Positions 1 to 15,705 are shown, counted from the first letter of the stretch. The stretch: 64,000 nt of DNA from Gaertneriomyces semiglobifer (GCA_025558075.1 JAHLKF010000006.1:930001-994000); one strand, 5' to 3'. The notes: generated by a model from the sequence alone, not told the origin. A program made the numbers and translations.

Positions 1-1521
1 AGCGTCGAACGGGTCGTACTGGTCGATGGTAGGAATGCGATGTTGAAGACAACGGCGAATTCAGCGGCATGTTCCATTGCATCTCTGTGGAGACGCCATC
101 ATACGTATGTCCCACACAATCGCAGTCATGAGAATGTCCCGGGGCGTCCATTTGAAAGTTCTGGCTCACATTGAGTAAATCTGCCGCTTGGTTGTTGGCA
201 AAAGAATCTTCCCTAATGGGATCCCGCAGCGCGTCCATCATCATATGCGAGTGCGCTTGCTGCTGAGGATGTACGGCCCTCAATGGGCTTTGTGGCTGCG
301 ATGCCACGCACATCTTATCAAATGAGGCTATAAATTCGGACGGGCATGAGCCTCTTCGGGCGGATCCCCAACTCATCGGTGTTTCGGATGGCGCGAAGCA
401 AACTCCAGGTGGAATAAATGATGCACCTGGCGTCATAGGAGTGCTGGCAAACGCGCTCGATGGTGTTCCAGTTGGGGTGCATGAAGTGGTGACTTGGCCT
501 TGACCCCAGCTTGTTGTAGGAATCGTGATAGTGAGGGCACGCTTACGGAGGGCAGGACGGATTCCTCTATCCCTGCTATGCCCAGTGACCGCTGTTTTTC
601 TGGAAGCATTCTGCGTCGTCCCATCAGGCGGCAGCTTATGGATAGTAGCGGGACCTGTAGGTAACATTACGTAGGACGATCCTGAGCTGTGCGCACGTGA
701 CATCAACAGACGAGCTGACGGCTTTTCATCAACAATGCATGCCTCCGGCAACGAGGTTGCCCGTTCTCGAGAGTAAGGATTTCGTCGATGCTGAGTGGTG
801 AGCTCACTCGATGTCGAGCATGCAGTTGCACGGGAAGTTGCATATATGTGGTCGTCTTGTCGGGGCAACGACAGGGGCGCAACAGCAGGGAATGTGTATG
901 ACGCTGACAGCGCATCCTCGGGAAAAAACGATACTGTTCCATTGATGGAAGTCACATGAGGCACGTAGTCCACCTGGCCAGCATGCTCAGGTACGGCCGC
1001 CGATTTGTCTTCCGTATTAGATGTTGTTTTCTCGGGTACCGAGGTGCTGGCTTCACTTTTCGCATTTTCCGCGCTGTTTCCACCATCATATCTCTCCGTA
1101 ACGACCTTCTCCAGCGTGGCTTTCAGTAATCCCTTTTCCTTTGCTCTCCTGTTTTGAAACCATACCTGGACGCTGCGTGGTAGCATGCCCAGCTGTTCGG
1201 CAAGCCTTTCTCTCATTTTGGAGGTCGGCTTCGGATTCTCACGGAAGACAGACTCGAGAACGCCTAGTTGGTATGGTGTGGTTTTGCGCCGGGTCTTATG
1301 TTCGTACGGATTGTATGACTGTAGGAGAGATGACGGAACCGTCAGAGATGCATCGCAAATGCGAGACCGGTTATAGCCGGTCGGCGGGCGGAACTACAAC
1401 TCACATTCCCTGCGACGACAGGCGGCGGCGGCGTGGGCCAATACGTAAGGATAGGATACCCGTCACCATCCAATGGGATACTCCGCTCCGTCGGCGGCGA
1501 GTCGGGTGCGTACGCAGCCAT
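1..1521 (-). CDS. Homeodomain transcription factor (3' end off window)
   Basis: A sequence-specific nuclear DNA-binding protein. Two exons are visible on the minus strand: 1521-1405 and 1318-1, with an 86 bp intron (gtgagt..cctacag) joined in phase 0. Exon 1 is short and proline-rich, ending near residue 39. The homeodomain spans about residues 49-102. It begins RRKTTPYQL, has helix 3 with WFQNRRAKEK (about 92-101), and carries no TALE loop insertion, so it is a typical 60-residue-class fungal homeodomain. After it the frame stays open to the window edge for about 370 residues of low-complexity Ser/Thr/Pro-rich sequence with His and Gln patches and several S/T-P sites, as expected of a regulatory tail. 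The stop codon is not seen. The target and the exact family (PHO2/YOX1-like or another) cannot be told. The start is the first ATG upstream of the splice-consistent frame. Confidence 0.85.
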
Positions 1522-3738
1522 CTACCTGTTGTGTTGATGAGTGGGAAGATCACACGCGTTAAGAAAGAGCGAGCTGGAACTCACTTTCTCAAAACTCTAC
1601 AAGAATTCCTATAACCAGCACTGAATAGACGATGAGACGTCTAGAGGAAAGAAGAGGATGAGCAGTCCCGTCGCTGACTCTAGATTTATGTTGCTTGTGG
1701 GATTCTGACCAGTTGTAATGAGGCTTTCTAGTAGGTATATCTCTGGTCTCTGTGGGCCCTCTACACCAGCTCCAGGTCTTTCACCACAATGCTGGATATA
1801 GCCGAGTGAGCCTGGACGGTGGCTGTTTCAGAAATAAGGGACGGATCCTTACTCTGGCGGGGGGAGTTGAGCGCGAGGAAGGGTGCAGGGTGCAAGGTAG
1901 ATGGAGGCTCAGAAATGGCCCAATATGAGGTCAAGATCGAGGTTTGGGAGACTGCAACCACTGTAGCTGGCAAAGCAGGTGCTCTTCATACAGCAGAGCT
2001 GAGCAGCTGGGTTGGTGAGTGGGTCTCTTTGAATTGACTAGCAAGCAAGCAGCCCAACCGAATGATGATGATGATCAAGTGGCCCGTCCCTCCTTTGACG
2101 ACAGCCAGCCTCAACGAACAACGCCGGCGAACAACTTGCATATGCCCGTGTGTTTGGCCGATGCAAGCTAATGCATGGCCAGGAGGAGCAGGCGGACGCA
2201 CATGGCCATGACATGCGTACACAGTACATATAAGATCGAGATACCCAATGGTCGCCTGAAAGATCAGTTATTTGTTAATAACTCTTCAATCAGTCCAGCG
2301 GCCAGGATGGTGGCTGGAAATTCCCTCAAAAGCCAAAAAGGCGGGAGGAGGGGGCCATCCACCAAGGAGGTATTCCCGTGGCCGCCCACAATTAGCAAGT
2401 TGGCGTTTAAGCATGGAGTTTTCGGCTTGTCTGTTGGAGACATGGGAGCTCGGGCTTTCCGGACGTCACGGTGCACCGGCCGCCTGCACAGTGCAACAAC
2501 ACACCAAGGGTACATACAACAACATTAACAGGGATGTGACTGGCCTTGCCTGCCCCCCCTTCGGCACACTTAAAAGCGACCCTTTTGGCTTCCAAAACGT
2601 GACCCGCGTTGGATTTTGGGAGTCCTGGGTTGCAACCAGCTGGACGTGATGAGTTTGATGATGAGGTGGGGATTATAATCTGCAATGTACCACCACATGT
2701 GAGTTCCCAGCCCACGATTTTTGTGTGTTTCCGAGGCATCACCCGATGCCTGGTGCGAGAACCGAATTTTCGTACTATTTTTTTTTCTCCCCTCTGTTTT
2801 TTTTGAATCATGTTGGTGATAGACGGTACAATAGTCTGTTTCACTGGGAAGAATGAAGTTTGGTGTGATAACCAATCCTCCTATCAGCGGCCGCAAGTTC
2901 GAGGTCCACCTCTTTTTAACGATGCCAGCAGCATCAAGCGGCGATTCAAGCCAGCGCTTTCCTCCCGCACCACTTATCATTAGTATGGGGAGACAAACAG
3001 GGCGAGTTCCGCTTCCGTGACGGGTTTGTCCCAAGGATCAATGACACTTCGCTCAGCACGCTCGCTACCCTCGCCACAGTTCATTGTGCGACAGGCAACA
3101 GTCCATCCTTTGCGAGATCCCATCATAAGGGATTCTCAAGAAGCTATTAGAGCCTCCCCCACACACGTGCACACGCTCATCGGCAGCAGGACCAGCCTGT
3201 CCATTGTCGCTTCAAGAGTTGCGAGATCGCTTTGCTTTCCTGCCTCTGCGGACTAATTGTGCGCGTGTCTGACGTAAGCAAGGCCTTAGCAATAAGGAAA
3301 AAAGATAAAATTGATAAAACGATTGGTGGCTTAATTAACAGAATAACCATCGCTTTAAAGAGGACCAGTTGGATCTGGACCTCGTAACTGGGCATGGAAC
3401 AGTTCACACCGAGAGTCATTTCACTCGTTCAATCATTGCGCTGGACATGGCTGCATCGAACCAATTCAAGCTCTTGTCATCATCACAGCACTGATAAGTG
3501 TTCCTTTTTCTCACTGCACGCAACATACTCCGTTATCGCTGAAACCCTATTTAAATTACGCGTGAATCATCGCCAAAGAAATGCAGCGAAGTTGAGCGAA
3601 CCGCGCGGAACGCTGCGGGTGTGTGTACAGTCATTCCACGTGACTTACAAAATGTATCGACACCCAACACCATAGAAGGGGTGCCGTAGCAAGATCCTCG
3701 GTTTCTAGGCGCTAACTCCCGTTGTCAGGCCTCGCGAA

Positions 3739-3744
3739 TATAAA
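3739..3744 (+). promoter_or_regulatory. TATA-like box upstream of HSP60
   Basis: The sequence TATAAA lies 111 bp before the HSP60 start codon, in otherwise GC-rich DNA. Its position fits a core promoter element. Transcription start is not known. Confidence 0.4.
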
Positions 3745-3768
3745 GCTAACGACCTCGTGCCCCCTACG

Positions 3769-3787
3769 GAACGGACGAAGGAACGAA
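3769..3787 (+). promoter_or_regulatory. Cluster of GAA units, possible heat-shock element
   Basis: Four GAA triplets start at 3769, 3777, 3781 and 3785, about 60-80 bp before the HSP60 start codon. Heat-shock factor sites are arrays of nGAAn units, usually alternating or evenly gapped, and HSP60 is a classic target. The spacing here is not a perfect canonical element, and the cluster may lie downstream of the transcription start, so the call is weak. Confidence 0.25.
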
Positions 3788-3849
3788 CGACGATTTCAGC
3801 CAGGGAACGCATATTATCGCTTCCATCATCCACTAACTCAGCTGCAAAG

Positions 3850-4543
3850 ATGTTGCGCACTGGGATCGCCAGAAGGGGTAGGCTGCTGGGTGACAACCCG
3901 TTTTTACTTACTCTCAAAAACAGTTATTGACACATTCGTGATCGCCCATAGTGCTTTCCCGCCCCGTCCAAGCTCGCGCTTTCGGCACGCACAAGGAAAT
4001 CCAGTTTGGTCAGGATGGACGCGCTGCTATGGCAAAAGGTGTCGACATCCTCGCAAAGGCTGTCGCGGTTACCCTCGGTCCCAAAGGTCGTAATGTCATC
4101 ATTGAGCAGAGCTATGGCTCTCCCAAAATCACAAAGGACGGAGTGACTGTCGCCAAGTCCATTACGCTGCCCGATCCGTTTGAGAACCTCGGTGCTCGCC
4201 TGGTTCAAGACGTTGCAAACAAGACAAACGAGGTCGCTGGTGACGGTACCACCACAGCTACCGTATTGACACGCGCTATCTTTATGGAGGGCATGAAGAA
4301 CGTGGCGGCTGGTGTGAACCCCACGGAAATGAGAAAAGGTGTGCAAATGGGTGTTAAGGAGGTCGTCAAAGTACTTCAAGTAAGTCTTGCAGATGTAGTG
4401 AAGCCTCACGTGCGCCCAACGGAGATTGATTCGCAATCTCATTTTATAGGAAAACAAACGCCCCATTACCACTTCCCAGGAAATCGCGCAGGTCGCCACT
4501 ATTTCTGCCAACGGGGACAAACATGTAGGAGCGCTGATTGCCC

Positions 4544-4574
<31 letters not shown>

Positions 4575-5942
4575 TATCACTGTTCAGGAAGGAAAGACTC
4601 TGAACGATGAATTGGAAATCACCGAGGGAATGCGGTTTGACCGTGGGTTCATCAGCCCGTACTTTATCACCGATGCCAAAGCTCAAAAGGTTGAGTTTGA
4701 GAAGCCCGTCATCCTCTTGTCCGAGCGCAAGATCTCTTTGTTGCAGGATGTTCTTCCTGCGTTGGAAATTGCAGCAACCAGAAGAAGGCCTCTTTTGATT
4801 ATTGCTGAGGACGTCGATGGTGAGGCATTAGCCGCTTGCGTTTTGAACAAGTTGAGAGGACAGGTGCAGGTCGCTGCTGTCAAAGCTCCTGGATTTGGAG
4901 ACAACAGGAAGGCTATGTTGCAGGTATGCAGTCTCGTTCAATCCCACATGATTTCATATCGGACCAGGACTGAATACCCACTTTCTATAGGATATGGCTA
5001 TTCTCACCGGTGGAACTGTGTTCTCATCCGATCTCGATCTCAAACTCGAGAAATGCACTCCGGAAGATCTCGGATCGGCGGGAAGCGCAACAATTACCAA
5101 GGACGATACCATCTTCTTGAACGGCGGAGGCAGCAAAGATGCCGTTAACGCTCGTGCAGAACAGTTGCGCTCTTTGATCGCTGAAACTACCAGTGAATAC
5201 GAGAAGGAGAAGCTACAGGTACGCACCATTAGGCGCGACGACGTTGTCAGTTTGCAACCAGCAAGATTCTCACATCTCCGTCTTCTCGTAGGAGCGTCTC
5301 GCAAAGTTGGCCGGTGGTGTTGCGGTGATCAAAGTTGGTGGTTCCTCTGAAGTTGAGGTCGGTGAGAAGAAGGACCGTTTTGTTGACGCCCTGAACGCTA
5401 CCCGCGCTGCCGTTGAAGAAGGCATCGTCCCGGGTGGAGGTACCGCCTTGTTGAAGGCTTCCAAACATCTTGCTCAGTTGCACCCGGAAAACTTTGACCA
5501 GTCTCTTGGACTTGATATTGTTAAGAAGGCAATCCAGGCGCCGTGTAAAACTATCGTTTCCAATGCGGGCGAGGAGGGTGCCGTAGTTGTTGGCCGTCTT
5601 TTGGAAGGTTACGACCCGAGCAAGAAGGGTGAAGGTGTAGGGGCCTTTGATTTCGGATACAATGCCGCCGAAGGCAAATACGTGGATATGATCAAGGAGG
5701 GCATCATCGACCCTCTCAAGGTGCGTTCTCATGAGGCGTGATGGCTAGATATTGTTTACTCATCAAGTGCTAATATTTAGGTTGTACGGACGGCGCTTGT
5801 GGATGCCTCTGGTGTGGCTTCTTTACTGACGACCACAGAGTGCATGATTGTTGATGCTCCCAAGAAGGACGCCCCAGCTCCGCCAGGCATGGGCGGCATG
5901 GGTGGTATGGGAGGTATGGGAGGAATGGGAGGAATGATGTAA
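3850..5942 (+). CDS. HSP60: Mitochondrial chaperonin HSP60 (GroEL type)
   Basis: ATP-driven folding chamber of the mitochondrial matrix. Six exons: 3850-3877, 3952-4379, 4450-4923, 4991-5218, 5292-5720, 5781-5942, totalling 582 residues, the usual family length. The 28-nt first exon supplies the start of a basic presequence (MLRTGIARR), and the mature part begins near [10 protein letters not shown]. Conserved marks include the TLGPKGRNV nucleotide-binding loop, [11 protein letters not shown] with the catalytic Asp, the apical-domain APGFGDNRK, and VPGGGTALL near the end. The C-terminus is the typical Gly-Gly-Met repeat ([11 protein letters not shown]). The start was chosen because splicing 3877 to 3952 gives a continuous targeting peptide. 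A GAA cluster and TATA-like box lie just upstream. Confidence 0.97.
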
Positions 5943-6555
5943 GCCTTCCGAAAAGGGATCCGTCTGAGTGGAAAGAGAATTCACTGGGCACGTTTGTCGC
6001 GAGTTTTGAGCGACTTGCATTATGTGTGGGCAATCCCACGCGTCATAGCATTACTAGGGTAGATTAGTTTCCTTGTTCATCCTTCTTTCAAAGCATAACT
6101 TAGTAGCTTTTCACAGTTTGAGTTATATAGTTTCCTTTTTTTGTTTGGAAAGTAATATTATTGATGATCTTCTGCTGCAACGACGACGGTTCTAATTCTG
6201 CGACTACCAGGCGTGAGATAAGCCAGTTACGTAAGTCCGCTTCGGAGTCGTGTGTCGCGTGTTGGCAGAAGTACTTTCCTCAAGGCGCGAGGTTTATTCT
6301 TAGAAAGTTACTGGACAGGCGATCGTTGATGTTATGGTTAAGACTCGGGGACGTAGCTGTGGGAGGACGTTGGCTCTTCGGGGATTAAGTGCCTCAAAAA
6401 CATTCACGCCCACATCTTATACCTTTTAGAAGGTCTGCACTGCCGGGCCGCTAGCAGACCAATCCTGACCTATCAGCTGGTATCAATTGATCGCTGAAAC
6501 CATCGCGGTTTGGGGCAAACCTGCTCTCATCCATCCTTTGGGCCACACATACAAT
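5943..6555. other. Intergenic: HSP60 3' region and kinase 5' region
   Basis: 613 bp between two plus-strand genes. The first part is AT-richer and presumably holds the HSP60 3' UTR and polyadenylation signals. I see no conserved reading frame or RNA gene. Confidence 0.4.
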
Positions 6556-9520
<2,965 letters not shown>

Positions 9521-10039
9521 ATGACTGTTTGCCAGACATGGCGTAGACGGCAAGTGGCCTTGTAAAGTTTTTGGGCTATGACTGGGTTTGGATGACTCTT
9601 TGTGAATTTACGGGCTTTTATATATACCGATACTTTCCGGTATGCTCGGTGAGAAGAAGACGCGGAGGCTTGAGGCGCTTGACCTTAACCGTAAACTACG
9701 TATCCAAACACAGATTAAGCAAAAGCTACCAGAAAACCTTAACAGCGTTGATGTTGGTTGTTCGCCGTGCACCAAAGCGGTGGACAAAGTAAATGAAAGA
9801 AGAGTACGCTCACCGGTGAAAGTTCATCGACGCGGGTGTGTTATGCGTACATGTCGGAGTTACGTAAGCGAGTTCGCGCTTGAAGGCCCTCGATAGCCAA
9901 AAGCTGTTCTACGAATGTGCGGTTTCGGACCTGTTGGCGCCTCAATTACCTCGATGCAATCGGAACAGGCGTTGCACGCATCTGCCCGCCATCTTCAACT
10001 TCCAGTAAATTTTGCACTTTGAGTGGAGGTAGAAGCAGG
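9521..10039. other. Intergenic: MAP4K 3' region and CFAP57 promoter
   Basis: 519 bp with no supported gene. It carries the kinase 3' UTR and the upstream region of CFAP57. No TATA box or RNA gene is evident to me. Confidence 0.4.
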
Positions 10040-13000
10040 ATGTCCATTGCTGCTGTCTCCCACCGGTCTGTACACCCGTCCTTTACTAGTGGATTTCACT
10101 ATCTCATGCCGCAAACATACTGAATTCGCTCGGCAATATAGCCATGTGTTCGGGCTTCATCCACATAATCCGTCCATACATTACTTGGATGAGTCTACCC
10201 TTCTATATCCATCGGGTAACAACACCGTTCTTTACAACACAGAAACCAAGCTTCAACGGTTCATCCCCATTCAAAGTGGAATCAATCTTGCGGCTGCAGA
10301 CAAAACCAAGGATGCGGCCGCTGCCACACCTGGAGGAGGGACGGGGTATTTGCCGGGGATTACAGCATTAACAGTAAGCGCAAACAAGCGATACGTTGCT
10401 GTTGCCGAACGTGGAGAGCGAGCGGTGGTCGGTGTCTATGACCTCGGTACACTACGACGAAGGAAAGTGCTTGGTGCTGAGGGCGGTGAGAGCAAGGTAG
10501 GAAAGCGTGTTTTACGCCTGTGTTTCAATTTGTCATTACCTGCGGTGGTGATTGATGACATGGCGTATGCAGGAAATCATTTCCCTTCGCTTCTCGACCG
10601 ACGCGAAATACATTCTGACGTATTCCAGTGATCATATGCTTTCCTATTGGAGCTGGGAAAAAGCGAAAGTACTGGCTTCTATCAATTTGGCGCCTCCGCC
10701 TAATTCCCAGACTTCAACTGCAACGGTACCCCTCTCTCCGACCATAAGCTTTTCGCCATCAGATCAATCGCACTTGACAGTCACAACGTCTAGTGGCTTA
10801 CGTATATTAAGGTACTCAGAAGGCACACTCAAGCTTTTGAGACAAGACGCCAAAACGTACTTAACCCACTGTTATCTCAATGAGAACACGCTGCTGTTGA
10901 GCACATCGACCGGACTGACAGTTATAGATACCACTGCGGGTGCAGGAGAGCGTGAAGCACAAGTTTTACAAACGACAATACCGCACACTTGCCTGGTAAC
11001 CTGGAGCAAGGGAATCATCGCTGGCAGCGTTGGTAGCGTCCTTGTATATGAGTGGGAAGATGAAAACTTGCGTACAGGAAGTGGCAATGCCGAAGCGTCG
11101 AAAGAAAAGAAAGATCGAAAGGATTGGAGCATGAAAAAGATTAGGGAGATTAGCTTGGATGGAAATGAGGGTGGGAAAGAAGGGCAAGGCGTGAGGGCGA
11201 TAGCTACGAGCCCGAGTGAGGATACTTGTGTGGTGCTTACGGGAAACCTTCAGCTACTGGTCATCTCCTTGACTGGAGTGGCACCAATATCCTCATCATC
11301 AAGCGTTCCGACCATATTACCTACACCCGCTGCGGCATCTGGACAACAATATCTTCTCACACCTTTTCCCACTGCCCAACTTACGTCCCTATCTTTATGT
11401 CTAACCAAACCGCTTCTGGCCGTCACATCGCTTGACCGGGCAGTTCGTTTGTACAACTACGTGGATTTGACTTGCGAGCTCGTCAAATATTTTCCGGAGG
11501 AAGCCTATAGCTGCGCGTTGCATCCGAGTGGTTTGTGGCTTGTTGTCGGATTTGCTGACAAATTGCGAATGTTCAGCGTTGTTGCCGGAGACCTACGGAT
11601 GGGTCGAGAATGGGGAGTAAGAGGATGTAGAGAAGTACAATTTTCTCAAGGCGGTCATCTGCTGGCGTTGACACACAGCACGTCAATCCAAGTCTACACA
11701 ACGTACACTCATGAGCTTTTGTTTACCTTGAAGGGCCACACTTCAAAAATTCGCTCTTTGACTTTCTCAGCAAATGATTCGCACCTTATTTCGGCAGGTA
11801 TGGATGGTGCGATATACGAGTGGGACCTGAAAGATGGCCGACGATCCGGAGAGTGGGTCAATCGAGGGTGCGGGTACTCCAGCGTCGTCAAAAGCATTAG
11901 CGGGGTCCTGGCTGGTGCACCTGGCAGTGTGTTAGCGGTCGGTAGCGACAAGACGTTGCGAGAAATCAGCGACAATGGGGTGGCAGAATTCACGTTAAAT
12001 ACCACATACACCTCGCTAGCTATTTCCAATTCTGGTCGAATGTTATTCGCTGGAACTGTGACGGGCACCATTCGAAGCTTGAAATATCCTTTCATGAATT
12101 CTCTAACTGGCGGGGAGTATCAGGAACATCAAGCGCACTTAGGGGCTGTTGTCAAGCTGAAAGTGAGTTATGATGATCAATACCTCATATCGGCAGGGGA
12201 GGACGGGAGCGTTTGGGTATTCCGCATTTCAGATCGCGAGGGCCCGAAAGTTGTGCGAACGTCGACGTGGGCGGATGAGATATTGATTACGAAGGCGGAT
12301 CTAAATGACCTCCATTCCACCCACAAGGATCTGCTAACACGGGTCGAAGAGTTGAAGTTAGAAAATGAATATCAACTTAGATTGAAAGATATGACTTATA
12401 ATGAGAAGTTGAGGGAATTGACAGAGAAGTACACTCAAGAGATCTCCGCGCTTCGAATCTCGCTCTCTGTTTTGCGCTCAGAAAAGGAAAAAGAAGCCAT
12501 TCGTTTTGATGAGGAAGTCCAAACGGAACGGGAGAGATTCCGCGAAACGGTTGCGGAATTAGAAAGTAAATCGGCGGGAAAGTTGATGAAGGAATACGAG
12601 CGATATAGTGAACTTCAACAGCGAACAGCGGACTTGCAGGCGAGCTGGGAAAAACAAATGCGCGAGATGACTGAGAACAAGGAGGAAGAACTGAAGCAGC
12701 TTACAGAATACTTCGAACAGAAAGTCAAGGAAAAGCAAGCTGAGATTGCGACGCTTCAACAACAAATACGCGAAATGAATACAGAGCATCAAACGCTCCA
12801 GAAGTTGACAGAAGATGACGCTGACGTAGAAGTGTTGCACTTACGGACAAAGTACGAGACCTTGCTAAAGAATGAACGTGACATGGGTCTTCGGCTAAAA
12901 GGCGAGAATGGCATAATGCGCAAAAAGTTCAATACGCTTATGAGTGAGATTGAAGCGCACAAGTCCGAGATTGCGAAACTTATCAACGAGGAGAAGAAAC

Positions 13001-13934
13001 TTCAAGGTGTCATTAAGGGCCTCGAAAAGGACATAGGCGCACTGAAGAAAGAGATATCTGAGCGTGACGAAACGCTATCTGACAAAGAACGACGTATTCA
13101 CTCGTTGAAGAAAAAGAATACAGAGCTGGAAAAGTTTAAGTTTGTCTTGGATTATAAGATCAAGGACCTAAAACGTCAGATTGAACCTCGCGAGTCGTCA
13201 ATCATTGGAATGACCCATCAGATTCGTGAGATGGACACAGAGTTGAAGGATTACCATGACCGAAATACAAAGTTAGAGCTTGTGATTGGAGACTTGAAGG
13301 AAAAGTTGAAGAGTACCGAGAATGAAGTGAAGCGAGAGAGGCAGCGGCGCGACACTATGTCTAAGGTTCTTGAGCGGTTCCGGGTGGACCTGAATGATGT
13401 CGTTGGAGTTGTCCAAGAGCCAAAGCTCCTGAAGGTACTAACTACTGAATAGGTGGCATTGAATTTTTGGGTTATTTACTAATCCATTGCTTTTCGATTT
13501 AGAGCGGGGTTAAATCGCTCTACCACAAGTACTGCCTCAACAATCAAACCACTATTTCGCGCACCGCATCGGCAGACGAGTCTCCACAATCATCTGTTGA
13601 CGCCCAATCCGAACACAACCGCCATCTCCATCACCTGCATCACACACTCTCTTCGCTACGGCAAAAGTTACAGAAGGACACGGCGTTACATCGTGGTGAC
13701 AACGTGAAGATCATGCTGGAAAATGTTCAACTCATCAGAGAAATCAATGGTTTACGCAGAGATGTAAAAGCGAGTAGGAGCATTGAAGTAGGAATGAGGC
13801 GGCAAGTTGAAAAGGGACTTGCCGGCAAGCATAGTGCTGAATCTGGCGCGGCTATTGCATCTGGGGATGTTGGAACATTGCCGCCGTTGCCGACCCTAGC
13901 GGTACAGAATGAAGAGGCGCTTGTTGCACCCTAA
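10040..13934 (+). CDS. CFAP57: Axonemal WD40/coiled-coil protein CFAP57 (WDR65)
   Basis: An inner-dynein-arm-associated protein of motile cilia. Four exons: 10040-10065, 10142-10496, 10573-13434, 13503-13934, giving 1224 residues, close to the animal length. The tiny first exon joins to give MSIAAVSHRHVFGL, matching the start of the family. Residues 1 to about 690 are WD40 repeats (for example FTLKGHTSKIRSLTF and SAGMDGAIYEWDLK). From about 699 a long coiled coil follows, rich in Lys and Glu, with a short conserved helical tail containing VQLIREINGLR. The last splice avoids an early stop at 13450 and restores that tail. Its presence says the organism makes a motile flagellum, as chytrid zoospores do. 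Confidence 0.93.
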
Positions 13935-14143
13935 ATAATGTTTTCGTTTGCAAAATAATGTAATTTTTCATAATCACGTAGTAGAATGTCAAACAAAGTG
14001 TCCGTCTGCCACGCACGTCGGCTATCATATGGAACACTCCATCCTGCATCTTGAGAAATTTACACTAAGCGAGCACATAAAGTTACATCTCTACCTTACG
14101 CTATGAGAAATGCGCATCAATATCCTAATCCAGAATTCCTAAA

Positions 14144-15705
14144 TCATTTGAGCTCCACTCCTTCGTCCCACAACCGACTGCCGCGTTTCCATTGTTCTGC
14201 TCGGCCACTTGCTCGGTCTCGCAACATCCACCAGGTACTTACAAGCTCGGGCCAGAAAATCCAACCCATGATGGAACCAAATAAAAACACCAGCGAGAAG
14301 AACGTAATAGACAAGGCGCTCGCATGCGTCTTGCGTGATTCATGACTTCCGCCAGAGGACGGCGATTTCGATGCGACACAGTCAGAGTCTGCCAGTTGCA
14401 AATGCGGGAACGCGGTCACGTTGGGGTTGGTGCATTGTATCTGTTTTGGCGTGTCCCCTATTACAGGCAGTGTGAGTTCAGCACTGGCAAGGAATCAGCG
14501 TACACAGTGATGGGCGTTCAGTGTGCTCACCTTCATTCAAGCTTCTGAACCACCACCACACTTCGGAGCTGCGAAAAGCATCGTCGAAAACTCGACGGAG
14601 ATCCCACAACAGATAATCAGGATACGCCCATACTTCTTGGAGAAAGGCATCATGGCCATCATCATTGATTCGCTGATCTGGTCTTAACGCGCGCCCATGA
14701 ATACGATTCATGCCAAATGGGAATAAGTTGGGACTGATATCGAAGGACCTCCCGAGATCTGATAATACGTAAACTTTTTGATTGCCGAGCTGCCAGGGAG
14801 TGGTGTCGATGAGGTAATCGGTCTTCATTAACAATTCATGCAGAGCATCGTGTTGGCTTGCTGGCGGAAGGGAATGCGGCTTGGCCCCAGCATGCGTTAA
14901 GATGGCCTTCACGTAATCATCATTCAGCGATCCGTAGCGTTCGCTTTCGTAGACCTTGTTACTAGAGTCTGCCCTCAACCAAGCTACCCGTTCTCCTTCC
15001 TTCGGAGCCGTAGCACCCTTCTGCAAGCACTCGTAGTTCTTATGCAGCGCGTTCCACAGCTGGTTGACGGATCTTTCGGTATTCGTGAAAGCAGCCAGCA
15101 ATTTCAAATATTCACCACGCGCAAGCGGATTAGACTCCGACAGCATGGTACCATAGACATCCAATGTTGGCACTGAAGAATTGGCTGAATTCGAGAATAG
15201 GATATCCGGTTGCGGTCCGGAAAGAAGATTACTGATATCTCCTGAAGCAAAACGTTGTTGTACACACTCGGAGGTGACTGTGGACTCCGGTGTCAGAATA
15301 TGTGATACTGCAGGCAAGCTATTGAGTCGCTGTTGGTTGACATCTTAGGTCATTAGTCGTAAGTTTACTATATAACTGGGACCCGTTATTTACCTCGAAG
15401 AAGCCAATGAGTCCTTCACTTCCGTTGTCAATCGCAATTTTGCCCGCTGGTATTGCAACAGTACCCAAGCTACCATCCACCCCGTCCACCTGAGCCCCAC
15501 ATAAACTACCTACAACTTTTTTTCCACCAATTTCGATGACTTTATACCATCCATGGTAGCTCACTTGAAACCCCTTTGCAAACTCAACTTTTATCTGGGC
15601 ATCGTCTGGAAAATGATCGACACTCGTGTCGATACGGCAGGGGATTTGCGCAAGTGCCAGTGGAAGGAGGAATGAGGTGAAGGAAACCAGCGGTGCGAGC
15701 CGCAT
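14144..15705 (-). CDS. FecB-like periplasmic-binding-fold protein with C-terminal TM anchor
   Basis: Three exons: 15705-15394, 15329-14531, 14457-14144, giving 474 residues. The N-terminus is a clear signal peptide (MRLAPLVSFTSFLLPLALAQ). The body shows the order seen in iron-siderophore-type substrate-binding proteins: FAKGFQVSYHGWYKV early, a substrate-box Cys in SLCGAQVDG, then a GFFERLNSLPAVSH helix and a Trp-rich second lobe. A single membrane helix (ITFFSLVFLFGSIMGWIF) lies near the C-terminus with a short basic tail. It is therefore probably an exported, membrane-tethered binding protein at the cell surface. The ligand is unknown; iron chelates are only a guess from the fold. No ABC permease lies nearby. 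An upstream TTG frame is ignored in favour of ATG at 15705. Confidence 0.7.

Larger units (their letters stand above)
1522..3849. other. Long gene-free interval between homeobox gene and HSP60
   Basis: About 2.3 kb with no convincing coding region. The reading frames present overlap on both strands, lack splice-consistent partners and show no domain. It probably holds the 5' UTR and promoter of the homeobox gene (leftward) and of HSP60 (rightward). A T/C-rich tract lies at about 2775-2805. Nothing else stands out except the HSP60-proximal sites listed separately. Confidence 0.5.

Noticed and set aside
2175..3034. Several overlapping frames on both strands upstream of HSP60
   Set aside because: They oppose each other, have no domain and no splice-consistent joins, so they are taken as chance frames in GC-rich DNA.
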